Shown here: one piece after another, positions 1 through 5,706 of the stretch | Layout of the letters: each line of letters starts with the position of its first letter | Numbering within the stretch: the stretch's first letter is position 1 | Assembly (NCBI GenBank): GCA_913054565.1 | Contig: CAJXHW010000130.1 | Location: forward strand, 1 to 5,706 | DNA from: an uncultured Kordia sp. | GTDB lineage: Bacteria; Bacteroidota; Bacteroidia; Flavobacteriales; Flavobacteriaceae | Direction of reading: 5' to 3' | DNA: 5,706 bases | Position numbers and translations under genes: made by a program | The notes under the pieces: generated by a model | Databases searched by the model: none | What the model was told of the DNA's origin: nothing | What the model saw: the letters and a program-made list of their open reading frames with translations, nothing else

Positions 1-494
1 TCAAACCCGCCTTTTCCTATATTGTATCCGCCATCCTCAGCTTCGTATTTGTACTCTTTATTTGTAAAAATCCATTCCGCTTTTTGATCATAATATAGTT
101 GCTCTGCTTGTAGGGTTTTACCATCATGTGTGACAATTTTCACATGACCTCTCAAATCAATTAAATCGGTTTTAGAGTAAATAATTGCGTAATCTGATGT
201 GATTGTTGTTTGTTGTTGCTTATCATCAAAGAGGTGTACTTCTAATCCTTCAGGAAATGTTGTATATGAAAAGTCTTTATTGGAAAAATCCATCATCTTA
301 TTACTGATTAAATGTAAAACGACTTTCCCGGAATCAGTGTGTTTTAAGTTCATGTGGTCTGCAATTCCTGCAGGTTCTAAAGATGCGCGTTGCATGCGTT
401 TAATGTCATCATAATTGTCTTGACAAGAAAAAAAGACTGTTACGAAAAGTATCGCAACAGTCTTAATGTATATGTTATGTGACAGTTTTAGCAT
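1..494 (-). CDS. lptC: LptC, LPS export periplasmic component (3' end cut by window edge)
   Basis: LptC receives lipopolysaccharide from the inner-membrane LptBFG transporter and passes it to the periplasmic LptA bridge. The minus frame from ATG 494 stays open to the window edge: 164 complete codons, no stop. Residues 1-23 form a signal or anchor segment with hydrophobic stretch 12-22, ending in FFSC with Cys24, so it may be a lipoprotein rather than a simple membrane-anchored form. Residues from about 48 (MNLKHTDSGK) through SDYAIIY (about 100-106), DLRGHVKIVTHDGK (about 113-126) and EQLYYDQ (about 131-137) match my recall of flavobacterial LptC (DUF1239, beta-jellyroll of the LptA/OstA fold). 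The start overlaps the stop of the upstream TPR gene by one base (TAATG), which suggests translational coupling, and this supports the chosen start. No Shine-Dalgarno is visible. A terminator-shaped hairpin lies in codons 11-22 (separate entry). Family assignment rests on recalled sequence pattern, not a search. Confidence 0.5.
   Translation of the reverse strand, partial: MLKLSHNIYIKTVAILFVTVFFSCQDNYDDIKRMQRASLEPAGIADHMNLKHTDSGKVVLHLISNKMMDFSNKDFSYTTFPEGLEVHLFDDKQQQTTITSDYAIIYSKTDLIDLRGHVKIVTHDGKTLQAEQLYYDQKAEWIFTNKEYKYEAEDGGYNIGKGGF
428..464 (-). terminator. Terminator-shaped hairpin inside lptC signal-peptide codons
   Basis: Read on the minus (sense) strand, 464-452 pairs with 445-433 over 13 consecutive base pairs, including one G-U pair (455/442), around a 6-nt loop (451-446). 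The 3' arm runs straight into a tract of seven U residues (434-428). Outer arms are AAGACTGTT and AACAGTCTT. This is the shape of an intrinsic terminator, but it lies within lptC, about 30 nt after its start codon. A translating ribosome would keep it unfolded, so it could act as a translation-dependent attenuator between the TPR gene and lptC. It may also be a chance product of codons for K-T-V...V-T-V-F-F. The structure is seen directly; the function is inference. Confidence 0.5.
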
Positions 495-1855
495 TATAAA
501 CTTGGTACAGTCACCGTTTTGTTAATCCAACACTTAATAGTTACTGTTTTACCAGCCATCCCTTCAGTAAAAATATCTTGTTTACTAGGAGCCTTGGCTC
601 TATAGTTAGCAGCAGTTTTAGCAGCAGATTTTTTTAATGATCCGTTTACTTTCCCTGCCTTTTCTGCAACATTAGCAGCTAACCAGAATGTAGCTCTTTT
701 TTCAAATTGTGTAGTTCCACAATTGTTTGCAGAGCTTGCGTATAATCCAGCTATTAATAAATACGCTTTTCCAAATGATGGTTGAGCATTTAAAGTTTTG
801 TTAGCATAGTTGTATGCTTGAGAAACTCTACCTCTTTTCTTATTCATTAAAGCTAAACGGTAATATAATTTAGCTTTTTCAAACCCTTCAGTATGTAATT
901 TTGCAGACTCATTGTAGAACTTTTCTGCTTCAGTAGTGTTGCCTTTCTTTTCGTTTAGTCTACCTAAATAGTATGCTGAATTTGCAGAAGGATCTATATT
1001 ATGAAACGCTTCAACTAATTTTACAAATATAGGGGCGTCGTCACAATCTTTACCTGCTAATCTACTAGCAGCACTTTTTAACCATGTGATGTTAGTTTTA
1101 TTATCTTCAAAGTTCTTTTCAAATAAAGGAACTAATTTATCACAGTTTGCTCTGTCCCCTAAATCTTTATCAATTCCTCCAGAAATTTGATCATAAGCAT
1201 TTAAGAAAGAATCATAACTCTTAAGGCGTCTTTTTTCCTTAGATGTAATAGTCCCATTTTCTTCTTTTAATAATAACGCATCTTTTTTACCAGAATAGTT
1301 TTTTTGTTCAGCTTCAACTTTATCTGTAACTGTACTATATAAGTCAATTAAACTTTGAAAATCTTTCTTTTTAGCATCAAATAAACCAACCATTAATTTA
1401 AAGTAGGTGTATAAAGATTTTGGATTATTAAATGTTTTGGCATCTTTTTTAAATGCAGCGTCAAACGTATTGAATTGTGATTCTGCATCACCAATATTTT
1501 CATCATACATTAATTGACCAATTTCTGCTTTAGTTTTACCACAAGGAAACTTATTTGGCATGTTTGCCATACTTTCTTTGTGCATGGCAATTAAATCATT
1601 TGCATATGCCAATTTTTCTGCACCAGTACTGTTGTCAATTTTATGTTCTAATATTTTTTCACCATATACATAAATAGCGTTGTTTAATTTCGGACATGTT
1701 TTTCTAACATACATCCAAGTGTCATAGGCAGCATCATAGTTTTTTACTTTTGCTGATTCTGTGAATATAGACAATTTTTCAACGCATTCTTCGTTTTGAG
1801 CAGTTGCACTAAATAATGCAAAAAAGGCGACTATTAAGGATAATTTTAATTTCAT
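494..1855 (-). CDS. Secreted TPR-repeat protein of unknown function
   Basis: A 453-residue exported protein. Residues 1-19 are a Sec signal peptide (MKLK, then hydrophobic LSLIVAFFALFSA, likely cleavage ATA|Q at 19/20), so it acts in the periplasm or at the outer membrane. The N-terminal two-thirds is mostly helical and lysine-rich. Residues about 291-323, 327-360 and 361-375 look like TPR units (for example AYYLGRLNEKKGNTTEAEKFY and AKLYYRLALMNKKRGRVSQA), which typically bind other proteins. The tail after a basic alanine-rich stretch (about 408-425) ends in the compact segment CWINKTVTVPSL. Seven cysteines (24, 54, 105, 238, 271, 379, 442) remain in the mature part, so disulfides are possible. 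It starts 20 nt after the barrel gene, with an A-rich upstream stretch and no Shine-Dalgarno, and its stop overlaps the lptC start. I recognise a recurrent flavobacterial neighbour of lptC but no known function; a scaffold role in the envelope is a guess. Confidence 0.5.
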   Translation of the reverse strand: MKLKLSLIVAFFALFSATAQNEECVEKLSIFTESAKVKNYDAAYDTWMYVRKTCPKLNNAIYVYGEKILEHKIDNSTGAEKLAYANDLIAMHKESMANMPNKFPCGKTKAEIGQLMYDENIGDAESQFNTFDAAFKKDAKTFNNPKSLYTYFKLMVGLFDAKKKDFQSLIDLYSTVTDKVEAEQKNYSGKKDALLLKEENGTITSKEKRRLKSYDSFLNAYDQISGGIDKDLGDRANCDKLVPLFEKNFEDNKTNITWLKSAASRLAGKDCDDAPIFVKLVEAFHNIDPSANSAYYLGRLNEKKGNTTEAEKFYNESAKLHTEGFEKAKLYYRLALMNKKRGRVSQAYNYANKTLNAQPSFGKAYLLIAGLYASSANNCGTTQFEKRATFWLAANVAEKAGKVNGSLKKSAAKTAANYRAKAPSKQDIFTEGMAGKTVTIKCWINKTVTVPSL

Positions 1856-1875
1856 AGTTTTAGGTTAAAGTTGTT

Positions 1876-3138
1876 TTAATCAATTTTTCTTTTTTGGAAC
1901 CACTTGTCATTTAATGATAAACTGATATTTAGGTTGATAAAGTTTTCTTTTACTAAATTACTACTTGTTGTTCCTCGTGATCCGTATTCAAATCCAATGT
2001 TTACATTAGATAATTTACGTCCTACAGGTAATCCAACTCCAAAAGATATGCCAAACTCATTTATATCTTCATTTTTAATAACAAGTCCTGTGTTTTCATA
2101 ACGCATCCCTGCTCGGTATGTTACCCTAGAGCTATAACTTGTTAGTGAATTATATTTAGGAATGTAAAAACCTCCCAAAGCAATTCTCGTAGCATTTTTA
2201 AATTCAGTTTCAGAGTTATTAAACGTTCTATTGTTTAATTTACTTGAACTCAAAGTAGATAAGTCAATACCTGCAAACCATTTTTTCGATTTCCCTAAAC
2301 CAGCACCAATGGTTAGTTTTGAAGGTAATTTAATATCAAGAACCTTTGTGTTAGATTCAATCACATCACGCTCACCAGCAACTTGACTATTGCTGTTAAA
2401 TATTATAGAAGAAATTTTACGATGATTTTCGGAATTTAAATTCACTTGTGGACTATATGTTAACCCAGAAATAAACTCTAATCCGCTATTTAATTTGGTA
2501 GTGTAATTCACTCCTAAGTTTACACCTAAACCATTTAAGCTAGTTTCATTAGTTTCCATAGAGTCATAGTGACCAGGTTCGTCACTAGTTATTTCTATAG
2601 CTTCTGTTGTTATTTTTCCAAAATTGTGATTTACACTAATACCTAAAGAAAATTTCTCATTAAATTGATATCCTGCTGCTACAAAAACTCTATTAATGCC
2701 TCCAGAACCTTCAAAACGCCCATCACCTATTTGAGCGGTAGAATGATTTGTAAAGCCAGTTTTATAACCTACAGAACTGTACGGCATAAGTCCGAAACTC
2801 ATAGCTAACTTACCCATTGGTAACCCAACAGCAATATAATCTAAAGTTGTAGTAGATCCTTTTGCAGAATCATCTTCAGATTTTAACGTTGTAAATTTTT
2901 GATTCCCACCAATATTAAAGTTTGTCAATTTTAATTTGCCTAAAGAAGCTGGGTTAAGCATGTTTAAGTGAATACTATCAGAATATACACTAAGGCCACC
3001 CATACTTTTATTTTCTACAGTTCCTCTGAACTTTAATTCTCCTACGCCATAAAATGAATATGGTGAGGCAGAACCTTCTTGAGCTACTGTATTTAAAGTA
3101 AATAGAGCTACGAATACTATTAAAATGTGTTTTAGCAT
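1876..3138 (-). CDS. Outer-membrane beta-barrel protein, FadL/OmpP1-like in character
   Basis: A 420-residue protein with a Sec signal peptide (residues 1-19, cleavage near TVA|Q). The mature chain shows alternating polar/hydrophobic beta-strand patterns throughout, for example YIAVGLPMGKLAMSFGLMPY (101-120) and RVFVAAGYQFNEKFSLGISV (150-169). It ends in a typical last strand, INLNISLSLNDKWF, followed by a short basic tail. The N-terminal part has SMGGLSV and LNMLNPASLG (about 45-67); a conserved NPA turn like this occurs in FadL/OmpP1-type proteins and in other Bacteroidota barrels such as PorV. The likely place is the outer membrane, possibly as a channel for a hydrophobic substrate, but nothing in the sequence names the substrate. 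The ATG directly follows the coaX stop (TAAATG, no gap), so translation is probably coupled. It lies in the operon coaX - barrel - TPR - lptC. Barrel class is fairly sure; FadL membership is tentative. Confidence 0.5.
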   Translation of the reverse strand: MLKHILIVFVALFTLNTVAQEGSASPYSFYGVGELKFRGTVENKSMGGLSVYSDSIHLNMLNPASLGKLKLTNFNIGGNQKFTTLKSEDDSAKGSTTTLDYIAVGLPMGKLAMSFGLMPYSSVGYKTGFTNHSTAQIGDGRFEGSGGINRVFVAAGYQFNEKFSLGISVNHNFGKITTEAIEITSDEPGHYDSMETNETSLNGLGVNLGVNYTTKLNSGLEFISGLTYSPQVNLNSENHRKISSIIFNSNSQVAGERDVIESNTKVLDIKLPSKLTIGAGLGKSKKWFAGIDLSTLSSSKLNNRTFNNSETEFKNATRIALGGFYIPKYNSLTSYSSRVTYRAGMRYENTGLVIKNEDINEFGISFGVGLPVGRKLSNVNIGFEYGSRGTTSSNLVKENFINLNISLSLNDKWFQKRKID

Positions 3139-3867
3139 TTAATCGATGTTGATTTTTAATAAATGATTCAAACCTTCAAGTAAGAAATTTGAATTCGCAA
3201 ATATGCTACTTTTTAATCTTTTAGCCAAGAAATTAGTGTCTCCTCCTGTTAAAATAACTGTTAAATCTGTATACTGCTCTTGATACTGCTTAATAGTGCC
3301 ATCAATCTCATTTACAAGGCCATTAATAACGCCGGAATGAATACTTGTTTCAGTGGAGTTGCCAATTAAAAAAGTAGTGTCTTTAGTTTTTAATAGCGGC
3401 AATTTAGCGGTTAAATTATGTAATGCTTCATAACGAATTGTTAAACCTGGTGAGATTGCCCCACCTAAGTATCTGTTTGTATAAGTTAAAAAGTCATAGG
3501 TAACACATGTGCCAGCATCAATAACTAGCACATTTTTGTTAGGATATTGTTGTGCAGCAGCAGTAATTAATGCAATCCTGTCGACACCTAAAGTTTTTGG
3601 AGTTGCATATTTGTTTTTAAAGGGCAGTTGTAGGTTGTGAGAAACAACAGTCAAGTTTACTATGGCTCTTAAGCTTAATTCTTCTTCTTTTGTAAAAAAA
3701 TCAACAGATGAAACTATCGCGTTTTTTATTTTTTCTTCATTTGAAATAATTTTTTTTACTTCTTTTAAAAAAAGGCTTTTCTGTATAGTGCTCTTTTTTA
3801 AAATTCTATTTGCTTTAAATACAGCAAGTTTGACTCTTGTGTTTCCTATATCAATTATTAGATTCAT
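3139..3867 (-). CDS. coaX: Type III pantothenate kinase
   Basis: CoaX phosphorylates pantothenate to 4'-phosphopantothenate with ATP, the first step of coenzyme A synthesis, in the cytoplasm. It belongs to the ASKHA (acetate and sugar kinase / Hsc70 / actin) fold and needs a monovalent cation. At 242 residues it is a usual to slightly short length. Motifs seen in order: phosphate-binding DIGNTRVK at 6-13; GVDR at 94-97, whose Asp96 matches the catalytic aspartate of the family; VIDAGTCVTYDF at 115-126; LGGAISPGL at 134-142; and LTGGD at 206-210. All expected key residues are present, so it should be active. Residues 25-60 are variable and encoded by DNA with several homopolymer runs, but the frame is intact. 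It is first in a four-gene operon, with a probable promoter only 19 nt upstream, which implies a very short leader. The start ATG gives MNLIIDIGNT, the normal N-terminus of the family, with no Shine-Dalgarno upstream. Confidence 0.5.
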   Translation of the reverse strand: MNLIIDIGNTRVKLAVFKANRILKKSTIQKSLFLKEVKKIISNEEKIKNAIVSSVDFFTKEEELSLRAIVNLTVVSHNLQLPFKNKYATPKTLGVDRIALITAAAQQYPNKNVLVIDAGTCVTYDFLTYTNRYLGGAISPGLTIRYEALHNLTAKLPLLKTKDTTFLIGNSTETSIHSGVINGLVNEIDGTIKQYQEQYTDLTVILTGGDTNFLAKRLKSSIFANSNFLLEGLNHLLKINID

Positions 3868-3885
3868 AGTTTCTTAATCTTAAAG

Positions 3886-3893
3886 CAAAGGTA
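3886..3893 (-). promoter_or_regulatory. Probable -7 element of the coaX operon promoter
   Basis: On the minus strand this reads TACCTTTG, a perfect match to the Bacteroidota -7 consensus TAnnTTTG, ending 18 nt before the coaX ATG. The -33 region at the expected distance is not TTTG but a long T tract (minus strand of the A run at 3900-3915), so the promoter is only half consensus. Transcription would begin around 3880, giving a leader of roughly 12 nt. The position just upstream of an operon head supports it. Confidence 0.5.
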
Positions 3894-3918
3894 GTGAAGA
3901 AAAAAAATAAAAAAATGT

Positions 3919-3949
3919 TTTGTGTATCTAAAAATCTGTCTTATATTTG
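3919..3949 (+). promoter_or_regulatory. Consensus Bacteroidota promoter for tRNA-Phe
   Basis: TTTG at 3919-3922, exactly 19 nt of spacer, then TATATTTG at 3942-3949: a full match to the TTTG-N19-TAnnTTTG promoter used by the primary sigma factor of Bacteroidota. It ends 16 nt before the mature tRNA, so the transcript would start near 3955 with a short leader of about 10 nt for RNase P to remove. An A-rich tract (3900-3915) just upstream may act like an UP element. The perfect match fits a strongly expressed tRNA gene. Confidence 0.5.
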
Positions 3950-3965
3950 CACCCGCAATAGCAAT

Positions 3966-4041
3966 GGTGCCTTAGCTCAGTTGGTAGAGCAAAGGACTGA
4001 AAATCCTTGTGTCCCTGGTTCGATTCCTGGAGGCACCACCA
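3966..4041 (+). tRNA. tRNA-Phe (anticodon GAA)
   Basis: A complete cloverleaf can be folded by eye. The acceptor stem GGTGCCT (3966-3972) pairs fully with AGGCACC (4031-4037). The D stem is GCTC/GAGC (3975-3978, 3987-3990). The anticodon stem AAGGA/TCCTT (3992-3996, 4004-4008) closes the loop CTGAAAA, with GAA at 3999-4001. The T loop TTCGATT is at 4019-4025. The discriminator is A4038 and the CCA end is encoded in the DNA (4039-4041). The T stem is CCTGG against CCTGG, leaving a U-U mismatch at the middle pair (51-63). It reads phenylalanine codons UUU and UUC. It is a single-gene unit with its own promoter and terminator, divergent from coaX and convergent with sppA. Confidence 0.5.
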
Positions 4042-4042
4042 T

Positions 4043-4074
4043 AAAAACCTTAAACATTTTGTTTAAGGTTTTTT
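4043..4074 (+). terminator. Intrinsic terminator of tRNA-Phe
   Basis: AAAAACCTTAAAC (4043-4055) pairs over 13 bp with GTTTAAGGTTTTT (4061-4073) around the loop ATTTT, and the 3' side ends in six T (4069-4074). It begins one base after the encoded CCA end. The stem is AT-rich, but the T run and position make a terminator likely. The A run on the 5' side also gives a U tract on the other strand, so it could back up termination of sppA transcripts. Confidence 0.5.
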
Positions 4075-4095
4075 GCATTTTAGACCTTGTTATAG

Positions 4096-4130
4096 CTAAA
4101 AAAGACCTTGCTTAGCAAGGTCTTTTTTAG
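4096..4130. terminator. Bidirectional terminator between tRNA-Phe and sppA
   Basis: A 17-bp arm, 4096-4112, is perfectly complementary to 4114-4130 about a single central base (T4113). The core is GACCTTGC/GCAAGGTC, flanked by six A on one side and six T on the other, so each strand gives a stable stem followed by a U run. The innermost bases will open to form the loop. It lies 17 nt after the sppA stop and after the tRNA terminator, where two converging units meet, so it most likely ends sppA transcription and blocks antisense reading into the tRNA. Confidence 0.5.
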
Positions 4131-4146
4131 TGAAACTGTTTTAAAA

Positions 4147-5706
4147 TTACTTTATTTCAATGGCGTAAGGTAATAACATCTGTGTTCCCTCCATCTGAGT
4201 AATTGTTTTCATTTTATTAAGAATACGGTAGTTGTAATCGCCAATTTCTTCTTTAATCATATCTTCTTTGGTTTTTATTAAACCAAAACTTTCAAACATT
4301 TTTTCAAAATCTTTTTCATAAATAGGTAGCTCTTTAATCTTGTAAGAGTCTAACTCTGCTGCTTCTGCTGCTCTTTGTAGGGCAATATCTAAACCACCCA
4401 ACTCATCAACTAAACCAATATTTAAAGCATCTGCACCAGTCCAAACTCTACCTTGGGCAATTTCATGTACAGCAGCCTGTGTCATTCCTCTACCTGTTGC
4501 CACTCTATTTGTAAATAAGTCGTAAATATCTACAACCCCTTCTTTGATAAAAGCTCGCTGTTCATTTGTCATAGGTTCAAAAATACTATAGTCAACAGAG
4601 TTTTTATTTGTTGTTACTTGTTCTGCATTTATACCAATATTTTTTACAAATTCATGAGCGTTTGGTAAGGTTCCAAATACGCCAATACTTCCGGTAATAG
4701 TACTTGGTTCAGCAATTATTTTATTAGCGTTACATGCAATATAATACCCTCCAGAAGCTGCTAGATTACCCATAGATACAATTACGGGCTTTACGGCTTT
4801 TGTTAATTCTATTTCTCTCCATATTAGTTCACTTGCCAGTGCGCTTCCACCTGGTGAATTTACACGCAGTACTATAGCTTTAATTTTGTCATCTTCACGA
4901 GCTTTTTTTAAAGCTTTATTTATGACACCTTGGCCAATTTGTTTTTCATCACCTTCGCCATACATAATTTGCCCTTGTGCGTATATAACTGCAATGGTGT
5001 TTTTTATTTTAAGTTGTTTTGCACGGTTTTTGTTTGCGGTGTGTTTAGCATATTCGTAAATCCCTATTTCTTCATAATCTTCATCTGTAGTAACATTTAA
5101 CTTGTTTTTAATGATGTTATCGTATTCATCAACATATATTAATATGTCAATTAACTTCGAAGCTACGGCCATTTTCCCATTGCGAGCCAATAAATTATCG
5201 GCAATGGTGTCAAGTTGAGCGACTTTAATTTGTCTGCTTGCTCCTATTTCTTTTTTCATTTCAGACCAAATAGATTTTAAGAATACAGAAATTTGTTCAC
5301 GGTTGGCTTCACTCATTTCTTGTGCTAAATAAGGTTCAACGGCACTTTTGTATTTTCCGTGACGAATAACCTCCATTTTCAAACCGTATTTATCCTGAAA
5401 ATCTTTATAATACAAAATTTCAGTAGCAAGCCCTTTAAAATCTAAAGCACCAACAGGGTTTAAGTAGATTTCATCTGCAACAGAATTTAAATAATAATCT
5501 TTTTGTCCGATAACATCTCCATAAGCAACAATAAACTTTCCAGATTCCTTAAATTCTAATAAGGCATCTCTTAAAGCTTTTGTTTGCGCCATACCTGCAC
5601 TTAAGTTGTTGTTTTTTATGCTAATTCCTTTAATGTTGTCGTCAGTTGCGGCATATTTAATAGCATCAATGATATTAAATAAGCCGTTGTATTTTTTATT
5701 TCCTTT
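4147..5706 (-). CDS. sppA: Signal peptide peptidase SppA, 67K type (N-terminus outside window)
   Basis: SppA is an inner-membrane serine protease (family S49) facing the periplasm that degrades signal peptides left after protein export. The minus frame is open to the right edge: 38 codons (KGNKKYNGLFNIID...) precede the Met at 5592, and they match the family, so that Met is internal and the true start with the membrane anchor lies beyond 5706. The visible 519 residues contain both halves of the long bacterial form. The N-terminal domain carries GKYKSAVEPY with the catalytic lysine (codon 5349-5347). The C-terminal domain has VNSPGGSALASE and NLAASGGYYIA with the nucleophile serine (codon 4755-4753), then STITGSIGVFG. 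Lys and Ser are 198 residues apart, close to the 200 (Lys209, Ser409) of E. coli SppA. The dyad is intact, so the enzyme should be active. It converges on tRNA-Phe and ends before a bidirectional terminator. Confidence 0.5.
   Translation of the reverse strand, partial: KGNKKYNGLFNIIDAIKYAATDDNIKGISIKNNNLSAGMAQTKALRDALLEFKESGKFIVAYGDVIGQKDYYLNSVADEIYLNPVGALDFKGLATEILYYKDFQDKYGLKMEVIRHGKYKSAVEPYLAQEMSEANREQISVFLKSIWSEMKKEIGASRQIKVAQLDTIADNLLARNGKMAVASKLIDILIYVDEYDNIIKNKLNVTTDEDYEEIGIYEYAKHTANKNRAKQLKIKNTIAVIYAQGQIMYGEGDEKQIGQGVINKALKKAREDDKIKAIVLRVNSPGGSALASELIWREIELTKAVKPVIVSMGNLAASGGYYIACNANKIIAEPSTITGSIGVFGTLPNAHEFVKNIGINAEQVTTNKNSVDYSIFEPMTNEQRAFIKEGVVDIYDLFTNRVATGRGMTQAAVHEIAQGRVWTGADALNIGLVDELGGLDIALQRAAEAAELDSYKIKELPIYEKDFEKMFESFGLIKTKEDMIKEEIGDYNYRILNKMKTITQMEGTQMLLPYAIEIK

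Noticed and set aside
199..414. A 71-codon plus-strand reading frame
   Set aside because: It lies wholly opposite lptC, whose protein pattern is clearly LptC; the antisense product resembles nothing I know.
1904..2101. A 65-codon plus-strand reading frame
   Set aside because: It lies opposite the 3' part of the barrel gene, with no start signal or recognisable protein pattern.
3662..3877. A 71-codon plus-strand reading frame rich in Phe and Ile
   Set aside because: It is the antisense of the A-rich 5' half of coaX; its hydrophobic look only reflects lysine codons read backwards.
3894..4115. A 73-codon plus-strand reading frame
   Set aside because: It runs straight through the tRNA-Phe gene and its promoter, so it is an artefact of a stop-free stretch and not a protein gene.
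5590..5592. ATG at 5592 as the start of sppA
   Set aside because: The frame continues upstream without a stop to 5706, and those 38 codons match the SppA N-terminal domain, so this Met is internal.
1..5706. A defence system, mobile element or CRISPR array
   Set aside because: All long frames are accounted for by housekeeping or envelope genes; no direct-repeat array, transposase, integrase or target-site duplication was seen, and the tRNA 3' end shows no integrase or repeated att-like copy in the window.

Overview
The window looks like a chromosomal housekeeping region from an AT-rich member of the Bacteroidota, most probably a marine-type flavobacterium (class Flavobacteriia). Four things point there: the gene content and order; promoters of the Bacteroidota form (TTTG - 19 nt - TAnnTTTG); starts without a Shine-Dalgarno sequence; and a signal-peptide style (hydrophobic run ending in A|Q) typical of the group. 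I see no insertion sequence, phage gene, CRISPR array or other sign of recent transfer.

Layout. Positions 1-3867 hold a tight four-gene operon on the minus strand, read from right to left: coaX (type III pantothenate kinase), an uncharacterised outer-membrane beta-barrel protein, a secreted TPR-repeat protein, and lptC (lipopolysaccharide transport, cut by the left edge). Spacings are 0 nt, 20 nt and a 1-nt overlap, so the genes are very probably co-transcribed. Positions 3868-3965 form a short divergent control region with a promoter for the coaX operon on the minus strand and a textbook promoter for a tRNA gene on the plus strand. The tRNA-Phe(GAA) gene lies at 3966-4041 and is followed by its own hairpin terminator. 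A second, almost perfectly symmetrical hairpin at 4096-4130 probably ends transcription from both sides. From 4147 to the right edge, on the minus strand, lies sppA, a membrane-bound signal-peptide peptidase of the long (67K) type, lacking only its N-terminus in this window.

How the genes work together. CoaX makes phosphopantothenate, the first step of coenzyme A synthesis. The three genes after it all encode exported proteins, and the last is a component of the LPS bridge. This suggests, but does not prove, that the barrel protein and TPR protein have an envelope role. SppA clears cleaved signal peptides from the inner membrane and is a separate transcription unit converging on the tRNA.

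The most interesting unexplained signal is a 13-bp hairpin followed by seven U residues on the sense strand inside the signal-peptide codons of lptC (428-464). It has the shape of an intrinsic terminator within a coding region and could make lptC expression depend on its own translation. The pair of uncharacterised envelope genes and the lipoprotein-like N-terminus of LptC are the other points worth a second look.
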